From Planctomycetota bacterium (lineage in GTDB: Bacteria; Planctomycetota; SZUA-567; H5-PLA8), in contig JABTUM010000001.1 in NCBI GenBank assembly GCA_015075375.1, positions 2,103,201-2,167,200 on the forward strand: 64,000 nucleotides of DNA. Direction: 5' to 3'. The position numbers and the translations under genes are program-made. Of the stretch, positions 53,209 through 62,061 are shown piece by piece; the first letter of the stretch is position 1; every line of letters begins with the position of its first letter. The notes under the pieces are model-generated. The model had not been told where the DNA came from, searched no databases, and saw nothing but the letters and a program-made list of their open reading frames with translations.

Positions 53209-56200
53209 ATGAAAACCCTCATCGTCTGCGCCCTGGCGGTCGGCTGCGCCTGGAGCGTGTTTGCGGGCGAGCCCTACAGTTGGCAGACCCCGCATGCCAC
53301 GCCCGCTCCCAACGGCGACCTGGCCTGGACGCCGCAAGCGTTCGTCTTCGAGCCCGGAGCCTCGCAGCGTTACATCGATTTCGAAAGCGGCAAAGACGAG
53401 AACCCCGGCACCCGCGAAGCGCCGTGGAAGCATCATCCGTGGGACGCCGCCGCGCAGGGCCAAGCCGCGGCTTGCACCGGCATTCACACATACGTCTTCA
53501 AGCGTGGCGTGGTTTATCGCGGCGCGCTCGCCGTGAAGGAATCCGGCCAGCCGGGGCAGCCGATCCGCCTCACCAGCGATCCGAAATGGGGCGAAGGCGA
53601 AGCGGTGATCTGCGGCTCGAGCGTCGTCGCCGGCTGGAAACAGGGCGCCGAGCACGCGGACATCCCCGAGCGCGTGAAGGTCTGGTACGCCGATCTCGAT
53701 TTCGTTCCGCGCACGCTCTGGGCGGTGGACGGCGCCGGCAAGATCGCGCGCATCCCGCTGGCTCGCACGCCGAACTGGAAGGTCAGCGATCCCGACGACA
53801 TCAAGAGCGAGTGGTGGCACTGGGACTACAAGGATGCGCCCTTGCATTTCGACATTTTCACGGAAGTCAACGGACGCAAGCTCCACCTCGGCATCGACAC
53901 CGCGCATCTCACCCAGCCCGCCGCGTACTACGAGAAGGCGATTCTCTGGACCGAGAACGGATGGGTGATGGGCACGCCGTACCCGGTGCGCGTGGAAGCC
54001 GTGGATACCAAACAGAAGGGCTTGGCCTTCGGCGGGCGCTGGGGCGGCGCGGCGGGCAGCTACAAGATCATCCGCTACAACCGTTACTTCCTCGAAGACA
54101 AGCCGCATTACCTCGACGATCCGGAGGGCGAATTCTGGTTCGAGAAGAAGGGTGCGGGCGGGCGGCTCCACGTGCGCGTGCCCGGCGACGCCGACCCCAA
54201 GTCGCTGCGTTTCGAAGCCGGCCGGTCCTTTAGTTTGATCGACGGCTCGAACATCAGCCACCTGCACGTGACCGGATTGACCTTCCGCTTCGGCAACATC
54301 CACTGGGACCTCGACGGAGTGCCGTACAGCCAAGGCAAAGCGCTGGACCCCGCGTGCGTGCGGCTTTCGGGCAAAGGTCAGGATCTGCGCGTCTCGAACT
54401 GCCTGTTCGAGCACGTCCATCATCCCATTCGTATTTCCGCGGGCGGGGCGCTGGGCGAAGACATCGACGACGTACGGGTGACCGACAACGACATTCGCTA
54501 CACGGATCGCGGCGGAATCTACATCGACGAAGGGTCCGCATGGGGCGAGACCGAACCGGTTTCCGGACTTCTTTTCGATGTAAAGGTGCTGCGCAACCGG
54601 ATGCGCGAAGTCGGCCTGCGTCCCACGCGCTTCGACCAGGGCTTCGGGCTTACGGTGACGAACGCGCGGACGCTCGAGGTCGCCGGAAACGTGCTCGAAC
54701 GCATCTACGCCGGCGGGATCAACCTCTTCGGCGCCAAACGCAGCGGCGCGCTTCGCGACGTGCCTCTCTCACGCATGCTGGTCCACCACAACAAGGTGAT
54801 CGACCCGCTGCTCAACACCAACGACTTCGGCGGAATCGAAACCTGGCAAGGCGGGCCCGCATACGTCTACAACAACATTTCGGGCAATCCGGGTGGATAC
54901 TGGCATTACGGCCACAAGAACCATCCCGACAATCCCGCAAACGCGCGCTTCGGCCACGCCTATTACCTCGACGGCGCGTATAAGAATTATCACTTCAACA
55001 ACATCGCTTGGGGCAAGTCGAAAGACCCGCTCAGCCGACTGGGCAATACTTGCGCGTTCCAGGAAATCCACAGCTACCAGAACATTTTCTTCAACAATAC
55101 CGTCTATAATTTCGTGAAAGGTTCGCGCCGGCAGGCGCCCCACGCCGGACGCGTCAAGTGGCTGGGCAACGTCTGGGACGGCATCGGCGAATGGCTCTTC
55201 TGGCATTCCCAGCCGTCCAAAACCCCCGAAGAAGGCAACGCCCGCGACGCCGGCCCGCAGAAAGAACACTACGCCTTCGAGTCGGTCGCGTACGCGCGGA
55301 ACGTCATGCACGACATCGCGCCCAACCGCTTCGGCGTCTTCGAGCCCTCTGGGCGCTGGCTCGAAACCTTCGATGCGTTCAAGGCCGCCTTGCAGGAACG
55401 CAAGGTCCTGCTCGCCGACGTGGGCGAGGTGGTCTCGACCGCGGTGCTTCGCGATCCGGCCAAGCACGATTTCCGTCCCACCAGCAGTTCGCCGGCGGCC
55501 GAAAAAGGCGTGCGCGTCTTTGTGCCTTGGGCGCTGTACGCCGAGGTGGCCGAATGGAACTTCTATCCGGCCGGCGGCGATCCCGCGACCGTCCTCGACG
55601 AACATTGGTACATGACCAAGTACTACGCGGATCGGCAAACCTACTCCGAGCGGCCCACTTATCCGCTCAGCGTGAAGAACCTTGCGCCCGACGCCTACGT
55701 CGCCGGAGCCCTGGAAGACTGGACCGCCGGTGCGCTGGTATTGAACGGGAAAGACCGCTACGCCGTGCTGCCTCAAGCGCAGCTGGCCAAACCGTTCGAA
55801 TACGAGGCCAAGGTCACCAAGGACAACCAGAAGGTGAACGAGAAGCGCACGTTCTCGGGCGCGGATCTTAAGAATCCGCAGGTGCATACCTCGAATTTCC
55901 TGATCGAAGTTTACTTCAAAATCGAACCCGGCCAGGCCGGCGGCGTGCTGATCGAAAAGCTAAAGGGCTCGGGCTATTCGTTAAGCGTCAACGCGCAAGG
56001 GCTTGCGGTCTTCGCGCTTTCCGGAGGCGGCGAGACGAAGTCCGTCGCGAGCACCGTGAAGGTCAACGACGGCGCGTGGCGTCACCTCATCGCCGAGGCC
56101 GACCGCACGACCCGCAAGCTCACGTTGTATCTCGACGGCAAGCGCCACGCGCAAGCCGAAGGCTTCGGCGCGGACGTCTCGCTGGCCAACGAGGGCGACC

Positions 56201-56400
56201 TCTTCGTAGGCGGCACCCCCGAAGGACGCTGCCTGGCGGGCGCACTCGACTTTATGCGCATTGCGCTGGGCACGCTGGCCGACGCGCGCACGACGATCGA
56301 GGAACTCCACGCCTGGGAATTCGACGGGCCGTTCCTGCGCGATTTCGCGGGACGCAAGCCGCAGGGCAAGCGCGACGCCGGGGCGCTGGAGTCGGAATAG
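53209..56400 (+). CDS. Large secreted right-handed beta-helix protein with C-terminal LamG-like domain
   Basis: The 1063-residue protein has AAGGAG upstream and a signal peptide at about 1-20. An N-terminal part carries the DFESGKDENPGTREAPWK motif typical of pectate-lyase-like polysaccharide enzymes. A parallel beta-helix covers about 340-680 (VSNCLFEHVHHPI, VTDNDIRYTDRGGIYI, NNISGNPGG repeats). A concanavalin/LamG-like fold covers about 860-1030 (YSLSVNAQGLAVFALSGGG, WRHLIAEADRTTRKLTLYLD). It is likely a polysaccharide lyase or hydrolase acting outside the cytoplasm. It lies directly behind the GntR-LacI regulator. Confidence 0.87.
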   Translation: MKTLIVCALAVGCAWSVFAGEPYSWQTPHATPAPNGDLAWTPQAFVFEPGASQRYIDFESGKDENPGTREAPWKHHPWDAAAQGQAAACTGIHTYVFKRGVVYRGALAVKESGQPGQPIRLTSDPKWGEGEAVICGSSVVAGWKQGAEHADIPERVKVWYADLDFVPRTLWAVDGAGKIARIPLARTPNWKVSDPDDIKSEWWHWDYKDAPLHFDIFTEVNGRKLHLGIDTAHLTQPAAYYEKAILWTENGWVMGTPYPVRVEAVDTKQKGLAFGGRWGGAAGSYKIIRYNRYFLEDKPHYLDDPEGEFWFEKKGAGGRLHVRVPGDADPKSLRFEAGRSFSLIDGSNISHLHVTGLTFRFGNIHWDLDGVPYSQGKALDPACVRLSGKGQDLRVSNCLFEHVHHPIRISAGGALGEDIDDVRVTDNDIRYTDRGGIYIDEGSAWGETEPVSGLLFDVKVLRNRMREVGLRPTRFDQGFGLTVTNARTLEVAGNVLERIYAGGINLFGAKRSGALRDVPLSRMLVHHNKVIDPLLNTNDFGGIETWQGGPAYVYNNISGNPGGYWHYGHKNHPDNPANARFGHAYYLDGAYKNYHFNNIAWGKSKDPLSRLGNTCAFQEIHSYQNIFFNNTVYNFVKGSRRQAPHAGRVKWLGNVWDGIGEWLFWHSQPSKTPEEGNARDAGPQKEHYAFESVAYARNVMHDIAPNRFGVFEPSGRWLETFDAFKAALQERKVLLADVGEVVSTAVLRDPAKHDFRPTSSSPAAEKGVRVFVPWALYAEVAEWNFYPAGGDPATVLDEHWYMTKYYADRQTYSERPTYPLSVKNLAPDAYVAGALEDWTAGALVLNGKDRYAVLPQAQLAKPFEYEAKVTKDNQKVNEKRTFSGADLKNPQVHTSNFLIEVYFKIEPGQAGGVLIEKLKGSGYSLSVNAQGLAVFALSGGGETKSVASTVKVNDGAWRHLIAEADRTTRKLTLYLDGKRHAQAEGFGADVSLANEGDLFVGGTPEGRCLAGALDFMRIALGTLADARTTIEELHAWEFDGPFLRDFAGRKPQGKRDAGALESE

Positions 56401-56478
56401 CTCCCTGCGCCAACTCTCCTGACGGGCGCAAACGTCCAGGGTAGCATGGGGACCGCTTCAAAACTCGGAGCCGCCCCC

Positions 56479-57498
56479 ATGCAAGCGACGTACATCCTGT
56501 TTCCCGAAAAAAGCCGCGTCAGCGTCGAACGCGAAACGCTGCCGGATACGCCGCTGGAGCCGGTGGAAGTCCTCGTCCGCAACGAAACCAGCATCGTCAG
56601 CGCCGGTACGGAACTGGCGCGGCTGAGCGGGCTCGAGCAGGCCACGAGTTTCCCGCTGCGTCCCGGCTACGGTTGCATCGGCCGGATCGAGGCGCGAGGC
56701 GCGGGCGTCACCGACTTCACGGTCGGGCAGCGCGTCTTCTACGCCGGAAACCACGCCAGCGTCAATCGGTTCAAGCACGGGCAGGACCACCAGTGGGGGC
56801 GGCTCTATCCCGTTCCCGAAGGGCTCGATCCGGTGGACGGCGTCGTGGGCTGTATGGCGCAGATCGCGATGACCGCGCCAAACGTAACGCAATTGGATCT
56901 CGGCGACCGCGTCGCCGTTTTCGGCTTGGGGCTGGTGGGCAATCTGGCCGCGCAGTTGTACGCCTTGCGCGGTGCGAACGTGCTGGCGCTGGACCCGGTT
57001 CCGGCGCGCTGCGCCCAAGCGCGCGCCTGCGGCCTCGCCGATGCCGTCGAAGCGCCTCCTGCCGAACAGGTCGCCGCGGTGAAGCGCTACGCCGGCGAGG
57101 AAGGCGCGGCGGTCTGCGTGGATGCCGTCGGACACAGCGCCGTGATCCAGCAAGCGGTCGCCGCGTGCGCGCCCTTCGGGCAAGTGGTCCTGCTGGGCAC
57201 TCCGCGCGCGCCGCACCAGGCCGATCTGACGCCGATGCTTCTGGAAATTCACCGCAAAGGGCTGGTCGTCCGCGGCGCGCATATGTGGCGCTTGCCAGCC
57301 GTTCCGGCCAGGGGCATGAAACAGGACGTCGCTTGGGCCTTCGCGACGATCTTCGGGCTCTTGCGCGACGGCAAACTCATCGTCCGCCCGCTGCTCAGCC
57401 ACGTCGTCAAACCGAACGACGTGCCCGCGGCATACCGCGGCTTGCAGCACGAAAAGGACCGCTACACGGGCGTGGTTATCGACTGGCGCGAGGCGTGA
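56479..57498 (+). CDS. Medium-chain (zinc-type) dehydrogenase family protein
   Basis: The 339-residue MDR-superfamily protein starts at ATG 56479 (GGAG 8 bases upstream). It has a GroES-like start (SIVSAGTELARLSGLEQ), a FPLRPGYGCIGRI core and a Rossmann fold with VAVFGLGLVGNLAAQLYA. Its N-terminal Cys ligand position reads SAGTE, so the catalytic zinc is probably missing, as in the BchC-like and similar branches. NAD(P)-dependent oxidation of a sugar or polyol is likely. It follows the beta-helix gene by 78 bases and probably shares its regulation. Confidence 0.87.
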   Translation: MQATYILFPEKSRVSVERETLPDTPLEPVEVLVRNETSIVSAGTELARLSGLEQATSFPLRPGYGCIGRIEARGAGVTDFTVGQRVFYAGNHASVNRFKHGQDHQWGRLYPVPEGLDPVDGVVGCMAQIAMTAPNVTQLDLGDRVAVFGLGLVGNLAAQLYALRGANVLALDPVPARCAQARACGLADAVEAPPAEQVAAVKRYAGEEGAAVCVDAVGHSAVIQQAVAACAPFGQVVLLGTPRAPHQADLTPMLLEIHRKGLVVRGAHMWRLPAVPARGMKQDVAWAFATIFGLLRDGKLIVRPLLSHVVKPNDVPAAYRGLQHEKDRYTGVVIDWREA

Positions 57499-57516
57499 TC
57501 GCCTTCCCGGCGAGGG

Positions 57517-58464
57517 CTACTGCCGCGCCACGTCCGTAAGCGAGCGCCCGCCCACCGGAACGCCGGGGCGGCCGCCGCCGCCGGGCGCGGGTTGCGGCAC
57601 GGGCGTAGGCGTAGGGCGCGGAGCCTGATTCGCGAGCAAGCGCTTCAGCCGTTCGACTTCCTGCTGCAGTACGAAGACTTGATTCGAAAGCGCCTGGTTC
57701 TGCTGCAGCAGTTGCGCTTCGGTGCGGTGGTGCCGATCGATGTGGCGCTGGGCGTCGTTCAACGCCGAGCCGGTCTGCGCGGCCTGCCACGCCGCGGCGT
57801 CGCGCTGGGCTTGCGTCTGGCCCAGTTCGCCAGAAAGCCGGCGGTTGGCCGAATCGATGTTTTTGGCCAGGTTCGCGGTCTTGGCCAGATCGGTTTCCAG
57901 TTCGACGGCCTTCGTCTGCGCACGCTTAAGTTCAAGTTCGGCTTCCTTGATTTGGCGCTGCGCGCGGTCGGACTCGTCGCGCAGGCGCGCAGCCTGAGCG
58001 GCGGCGGTCTCGCGCTCGACGGCCAGGCGCGCTGCGAGCTTCTCGCGATCTTCCGACGTACCGGCCAGTTCGGCCTGCAATATCGTCGCCTGCGTGCGCG
58101 CGGCGGCCAGTTCGCCTTCCAGCGTCTCGATGCGCTGCATCAGATTCGACTTCTCGCTCACCACTTCGTCGAGAATGTTGCGGTGGCGTACCGATTGATC
58201 GCGCAGCGCGGCGCTCAACGCATGCAACTCGGTCTCGAACTTCTCCAGCCTTTGCGAAGTTTGCTGCTCCTGGCGCGCGGCCTCACCGAGCTTCGCGTCC
58301 TGCTGGTTCACCTGGATCCGCAGCGTCGCGGCCTGCTCTTCGGCCTGCCGCCGCGCCACGCGTTCGCCTAGCATGCCGTTGAGCAGCACGCCGCCGGCCA
58401 CCAGCAGCGCCAGCGCCGCTCCGCCCGAAACCACCCAGCGCTTCGAGATGCTCTGCGATTCCAT
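57517..58464 (-). CDS. Single-pass membrane protein with long coiled coil, unknown function
   Basis: The 315-residue protein has an N-terminal transmembrane helix (about 9-31), an almost unbroken coiled coil at about 35-275 and a Pro/Gly-rich tail (TPTPVPQPAPGGGG). GGAGG lies 7 bases before the ATG at 58464. Such proteins serve as scaffolds in the envelope. It ends 19 bases past the stop of the convergent dehydrogenase gene and lies among genes of another role. Confidence 0.8.
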   Translation of the reverse strand: MESQSISKRWVVSGGAALALLVAGGVLLNGMLGERVARRQAEEQAATLRIQVNQQDAKLGEAARQEQQTSQRLEKFETELHALSAALRDQSVRHRNILDEVVSEKSNLMQRIETLEGELAAARTQATILQAELAGTSEDREKLAARLAVERETAAAQAARLRDESDRAQRQIKEAELELKRAQTKAVELETDLAKTANLAKNIDSANRRLSGELGQTQAQRDAAAWQAAQTGSALNDAQRHIDRHHRTEAQLLQQNQALSNQVFVLQQEVERLKRLLANQAPRPTPTPVPQPAPGGGGRPGVPVGGRSLTDVARQ

Positions 58465-58554
58465 GCGCCCCGCCTCCCGTATCCACCATCCGCTTTATAG
58501 TACGTAAACGTATCGAATCGACGGTTTATTCGTGGGATTTCTGCGGCTTCCGCA

Positions 58555-59106
58555 TTAGCCGCGTAAGTGCTTGTCCCGCATACGGTTCAAGAAGGCGTGA
58601 TAGGTCGCCGCACGGAAGTCCGGAAAGGTGAACTCGTGCGCTTCCCAGCGCCCGCCGCGAAAGCGCAGCGTCACCTCGGCGAAGATGCCATCCTTTAAGT
58701 AGATCCGGTGGGCGAAGTCTTTGGTCGAAGCGAGCACCAGCTTGGCGCCGGTGAGATATCCCGGGTCGAGATTTACGGGCCGGCGGCGCGGCGCGCGACC
58801 GTGAGCTTGATCCGATACGGCGATCGCTTCGGCCAGCGCCACCTCCAGCGCATTCGATTCCAACTTGCGGTCGGCCAGATCCGCAGGATCGAAGGATTTA
58901 AGAAAAGATACGAAGCGCCGCTTAAGGCCAGGACCCATCTCGCCGGCGTAGTATTCGGTGGCCGTGAAAGCAAAGGGCTCGCTTTCCAGATCCGCCGCGC
59001 CCCAGCGTTCGACCAGGCGCGCGAGCGCGAGCGCGTAGTCTTCCTCGCGGCCGTATAGCACCGCGCAGATCGGCGTGACTCGGGGAACGGGATGCGGAGC
59101 GCCCAT
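58555..59106 (-). CDS. DUF4416 family protein
   Basis: The 183-residue protein matches the DUF4416 pattern: YAGEMGPGLKRRFVSFLKSF near residue 55, RPVNLDPGYLTGAKLVLAST near 110, then KDFAHRIYLKDGIFAEVTL and a C-terminal FPDFRAATYHAFLNRMR. The family is conserved in Planctomycetes, Deltaproteobacteria and Nitrospirae-type genomes and has no known function. The ATG at 59106 is my choice; a TTG at 59127 is possible. It lies 48 bases downstream of the PhyH gene on the same strand. Confidence 0.88.
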   Translation of the reverse strand: MGAPHPVPRVTPICAVLYGREEDYALALARLVERWGAADLESEPFAFTATEYYAGEMGPGLKRRFVSFLKSFDPADLADRKLESNALEVALAEAIAVSDQAHGRAPRRRPVNLDPGYLTGAKLVLASTKDFAHRIYLKDGIFAEVTLRFRGGRWEAHEFTFPDFRAATYHAFLNRMRDKHLRG

Positions 59107-59154
59107 ACGCGAGAACGGTAAGCGCAACCTGCGCAGGCGTAAAGCCGAGGCGGC

Positions 59155-59982
59155 TTACTCCTGCGGGCGCGGCGGGTACTTCCAGTATCCGTATCGATCC
59201 TCGCCGCTGCAGAGGATCCCGCGGCCGCCCCATCCGTTGTACGGCTTCACGCTGGGCGGACAGTAGCGCATGGTCAGGCCGCAGCGCCTGCGGGCCGACG
59301 GATTGGGCGGGCTGCTGTGCAGCAGCATGTCAGAATGAATTCCGATCTGCCCGGCCTTCAGCACCGTATCCACCGGCTTGCCGAAGCGGTCGACCCCCTG
59401 GGCGGTCAGCCAAAGCACGTTCTTCTCGGCTTCCCCGCTCTGACCATGCTTCATCGGGCCGTGCCGATGGCTGCCGGGCAGCACCTGCATGCAGCCGTTC
59501 TCCGGATCGGCATCGTCGATGGCCAGCCAGACCGTGACCGTGCGGCTGTGGCTGAACGGCCAGTACACGGCGTCCTGGTGCCAGCTCACGGCCTTCGTAT
59601 CTCCGGGCAGCTTGCAGAAGTAATGCGAACCCCAGCACAGGAAATCTTCGCCGATCAGATCGCGCACATACGCCAGCACGCGCGGCTCGGTGACGAGGTC
59701 GTACAGCTCCGCATAACGCGTGTGCCAGCCGTTGACGGAATAGCTGTCCTTGCCTTCGCGCTGAGCGATCTCGAGCATGCGGTCGAAGTTCGCGCGGTGG
59801 TGTTCCATTTCCGAGCTGCTGAACACATCCAGCGGCGCAAGCCCGCCGTCGCGGTTGAAGCGGCCAATCTGATCCGGCGTGAGTTTCTTCGGCGCTGTAT
59901 TCGCACACGGCACGAAGTCCAATACGCGCTCGATCTCGGCCAGCGGCTTCGTTTCGGAAACGGCTTGGACGGTGGCTTGCAT
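59155..59982 (-). CDS. Phytanoyl-CoA dioxygenase (PhyH) family protein, second copy
   Basis: The 275-residue 2-oxoglutarate/Fe(II) oxygenase has its iron site as VSWHQDAVYWPFSHS (His-x-Asp) and IHSDMLLHSSPPN (His). NPSARRRCGLTMRYCPP supplies the 2-oxoglutarate Arg. GAGGAG precedes the ATG at 59982. It is transcribed divergently from an AraC-type regulator across a 130-base gap, a common layout for local control. A substrate of sugar, polyol or amine type is likely but not shown. Confidence 0.9.
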   Translation of the reverse strand: MQATVQAVSETKPLAEIERVLDFVPCANTAPKKLTPDQIGRFNRDGGLAPLDVFSSSEMEHHRANFDRMLEIAQREGKDSYSVNGWHTRYAELYDLVTEPRVLAYVRDLIGEDFLCWGSHYFCKLPGDTKAVSWHQDAVYWPFSHSRTVTVWLAIDDADPENGCMQVLPGSHRHGPMKHGQSGEAEKNVLWLTAQGVDRFGKPVDTVLKAGQIGIHSDMLLHSSPPNPSARRRCGLTMRYCPPSVKPYNGWGGRGILCSGEDRYGYWKYPPRPQE

Positions 59983-60067
59983 GGCGGCTCCTCGCGTTGA
60001 CTGGGTTCCTGTCTCGTGCGCTCAACTTACCGCCCGGGGCAGGGCTTGCGCCATGAACGGAGTTCGC

Positions 60068-60090
60068 TAGTTTATATACTTTCTTATCAT
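60068..60090. promoter_or_regulatory. Candidate overlapping divergent promoters between PhyH and AraC genes
   Basis: The AT-rich patch holds TATACT (60075-60080) reading towards the AraC gene and TATAAA (60076-60071 on minus) reading towards the PhyH gene. Neither has a good -35 box, as expected for activator-dependent promoters. The AraC protein may bind here. Confidence 0.4.
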
Positions 60091-60112
60091 CCGGCTCAGG
60101 AGTGGCCCACCC

Positions 60113-60913
60113 ATGCATGCCGAATCCATGGATTTAAACATAAGAGTGGGAGGACTTTATACATGCACTCCACGCTGGGCTTCGAACGTACCCGAGCATA
60201 CCGATGAGCATCGATTTTATGTGGGCGTACGGGGCGAAGCCGGCATGGCCATCGACGGCAAGCTCCAGCCGCTGCGCGGAAAGCGTGTCTACTTCATTCC
60301 CGCGCGGCATCCGACCACACGCCACTGCTCCGTGCGGTACGAAGTCTACTGGCTGCATTTCCGTCCCGTCTCGCCACGCATCCACGCGCGCTTGTGCCGG
60401 ATGACCTTCAAGAGCTGGCCGGAAGCACGCTGGGCCTCGTTCCGGGAGACGTGGACGCGCTTCCCGGAGTTCTTCGAAGCGCGGAGCCTCGAGTTGCAGC
60501 TCAGGATGCACGCGTTGCTCTGGTCGGCCCTCGCCGAACTCCTCGCCACCGCGCCAGAACCTTCGGCCGGCGAAGCGCGCACCTGGGAGACGCTCCGCCC
60601 GGCCTTCGAGTTCATGGACACCGCGTTCACGCGCAACCCCACGCTGGCCGAACTGGCCGAGACGGTGCATCTCAGCCCCATTCACTTCCACCGTCGCTTC
60701 AAAGCCGCAACGGGGCAGACGCCGCACGAGTACATGGAACGGCAGCGCATGCAGCAGGCGCGGCGAATGCTGGCGGGCGGTACGGACAGCGTCGGCGCGA
60801 TCGCAGCAGCCTGCGGATACGCCAACCCGTTTTACTTCTCGCGCGCCTTCAAGCGCCTGTACGGGCGCAGTCCGCTTCAATACCGCCGCTCGGGTGCGCG
60901 TGCGGAACCCTAA
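60113..60913 (+). CDS. AraC-family transcriptional regulator
   Basis: The 266-residue regulator has an N-terminal cupin-like ligand domain (about 1-110) and the two AraC helix-turn-helix motifs (LAELAETVHLSPIHFHRRFK and VGAIAAACGYANPFYFSRAF). It probably controls the divergent PhyH gene and the sugar-related locus nearby. AGGAG lies about 10 bases before ATG 60113; an ATG at 60128 is an alternative. The inducer is unknown. Confidence 0.93.
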   Translation: MHAESMDLNIRVGGLYTCTPRWASNVPEHTDEHRFYVGVRGEAGMAIDGKLQPLRGKRVYFIPARHPTTRHCSVRYEVYWLHFRPVSPRIHARLCRMTFKSWPEARWASFRETWTRFPEFFEARSLELQLRMHALLWSALAELLATAPEPSAGEARTWETLRPAFEFMDTAFTRNPTLAELAETVHLSPIHFHRRFKAATGQTPHEYMERQRMQQARRMLAGGTDSVGAIAAACGYANPFYFSRAFKRLYGRSPLQYRRSGARAEP

Positions 60914-60935
60914 ATTTTGAACAGGATATGCGCGG

Positions 60936-61802
60936 TCAACCGCGGCTGGCTTCGTCCATGCGGCGGCAGGCTTCGAAGATCACCGACATCGTCGCGATCG
61001 TAATGTTGCGCGGGCGCTTCACTTCATCCAGCGGTTTGAAGTGGAAGGTGCCTTCCTTGAAGCGGCAGAGCTGGTAGACGGCCTCCGCGCCGCTGGTGTC
61101 GAGCTGGTCGCTGAACGCGAAGGTGTCCCCCGAGAGCGCCATGGCATGGCCGAAGACCGCCTGGCCCTTTTGAAACCCTACGGTGCCCTTCATCTTTCCG
61201 CCGCGCACTTCCAGTTCGCCCGTTCGAGCGGTCGTATGCAGGAACTGGAGCACCTGCGGCAGGCTCTGGTCGTTCAGATTGCCGGCGAGAGAAAGTTGCG
61301 CCATCGGCGGCAGGCCTTCTTCCGTCGCCACCAGATCGGCGCTGGGCGGCAGCGTGCGGTCCTCGGGCGGCGGCGGCTGCTCGTGATCGGGGATGACCTT
61401 ACCGTCCTTGAAAATATAGCCGGCCTCGAGCGTGCGCATGGTCACGAGCTTTTCGGCGGCATCGACTTCCTCAAGCGCCGGTTCCACGCCCGGTCCGCTG
61501 CCGACGTAACTGATCATACGACCGCCGATGCGGATGCTGTCGCCGCTGTGCAGCGGGCGCGGCTCGTCGGCCTTGAGGCGTTCGTTGTTGAGGTAAGTTC
61601 CGTTGGTCGAACCCAGATCCTTGACGAAAACCACACCCGCACCGTTAACCTGCACTACCGCGTGCAAGCGGCTCGCATGGGCGTCTTCGAGGAAGATCTG
61701 ATTGGTCGGCTCGCGCCCCAGCGTAAGCTGCTCGCCGGGTTGCAGCGCCATGGGACGCGCCTTCGCGCCCAGCAAATAACCAATGGGTTCCGTAGGATCC
61801 AT
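60936..61802 (-). CDS. FHA-domain protein with C-terminal DUF4388
   Basis: The 288-residue protein starts at ATG 61802 (GGAG upstream). An FHA phosphothreonine-binding domain covers about 20-95 (LGREPTNQIF, ASRLHAV, DLGSTNGTYLNNERL). An acidic linker follows, then a DUF4388 (PatA-like) domain at about 165-280 (LNDQSLPQVLQFLHTTARTG, GELEVRGGKMKGTVGFQKGQ). FHA domains read Ser/Thr kinase output. It lies divergent from a Ser/Thr kinase gene, which is its obvious upstream partner by inference. Confidence 0.92.
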   Translation of the reverse strand: MDPTEPIGYLLGAKARPMALQPGEQLTLGREPTNQIFLEDAHASRLHAVVQVNGAGVVFVKDLGSTNGTYLNNERLKADEPRPLHSGDSIRIGGRMISYVGSGPGVEPALEEVDAAEKLVTMRTLEAGYIFKDGKVIPDHEQPPPPEDRTLPPSADLVATEEGLPPMAQLSLAGNLNDQSLPQVLQFLHTTARTGELEVRGGKMKGTVGFQKGQAVFGHAMALSGDTFAFSDQLDTSGAEAVYQLCRFKEGTFHFKPLDEVKRPRNITIATMSVIFEACRRMDEASRG

Positions 61803-62061
61803 ATGCTGGACCGCTCCCCCTGCGTAATAGTGCTTAAGGCTGCTGTATTCTGGGGTTGAACGCTCCAAACGTCAACCAAACATGCACGGGACCGCCCACC
61901 GGCCGGCGGCGACCGAAACGGAACAAATCCCAGGAGTCGGCTCGCTCGCGGCGGCAATTCCGTCAGAATGACCGTAGTGTACATGGTGCAGTTTCAAGAC
62001 TTGAGGTAAGATGCGCCGCAAGTAGAGCCTGCTTTCCAAAGGCTCTGGGAATCGACCGCGC

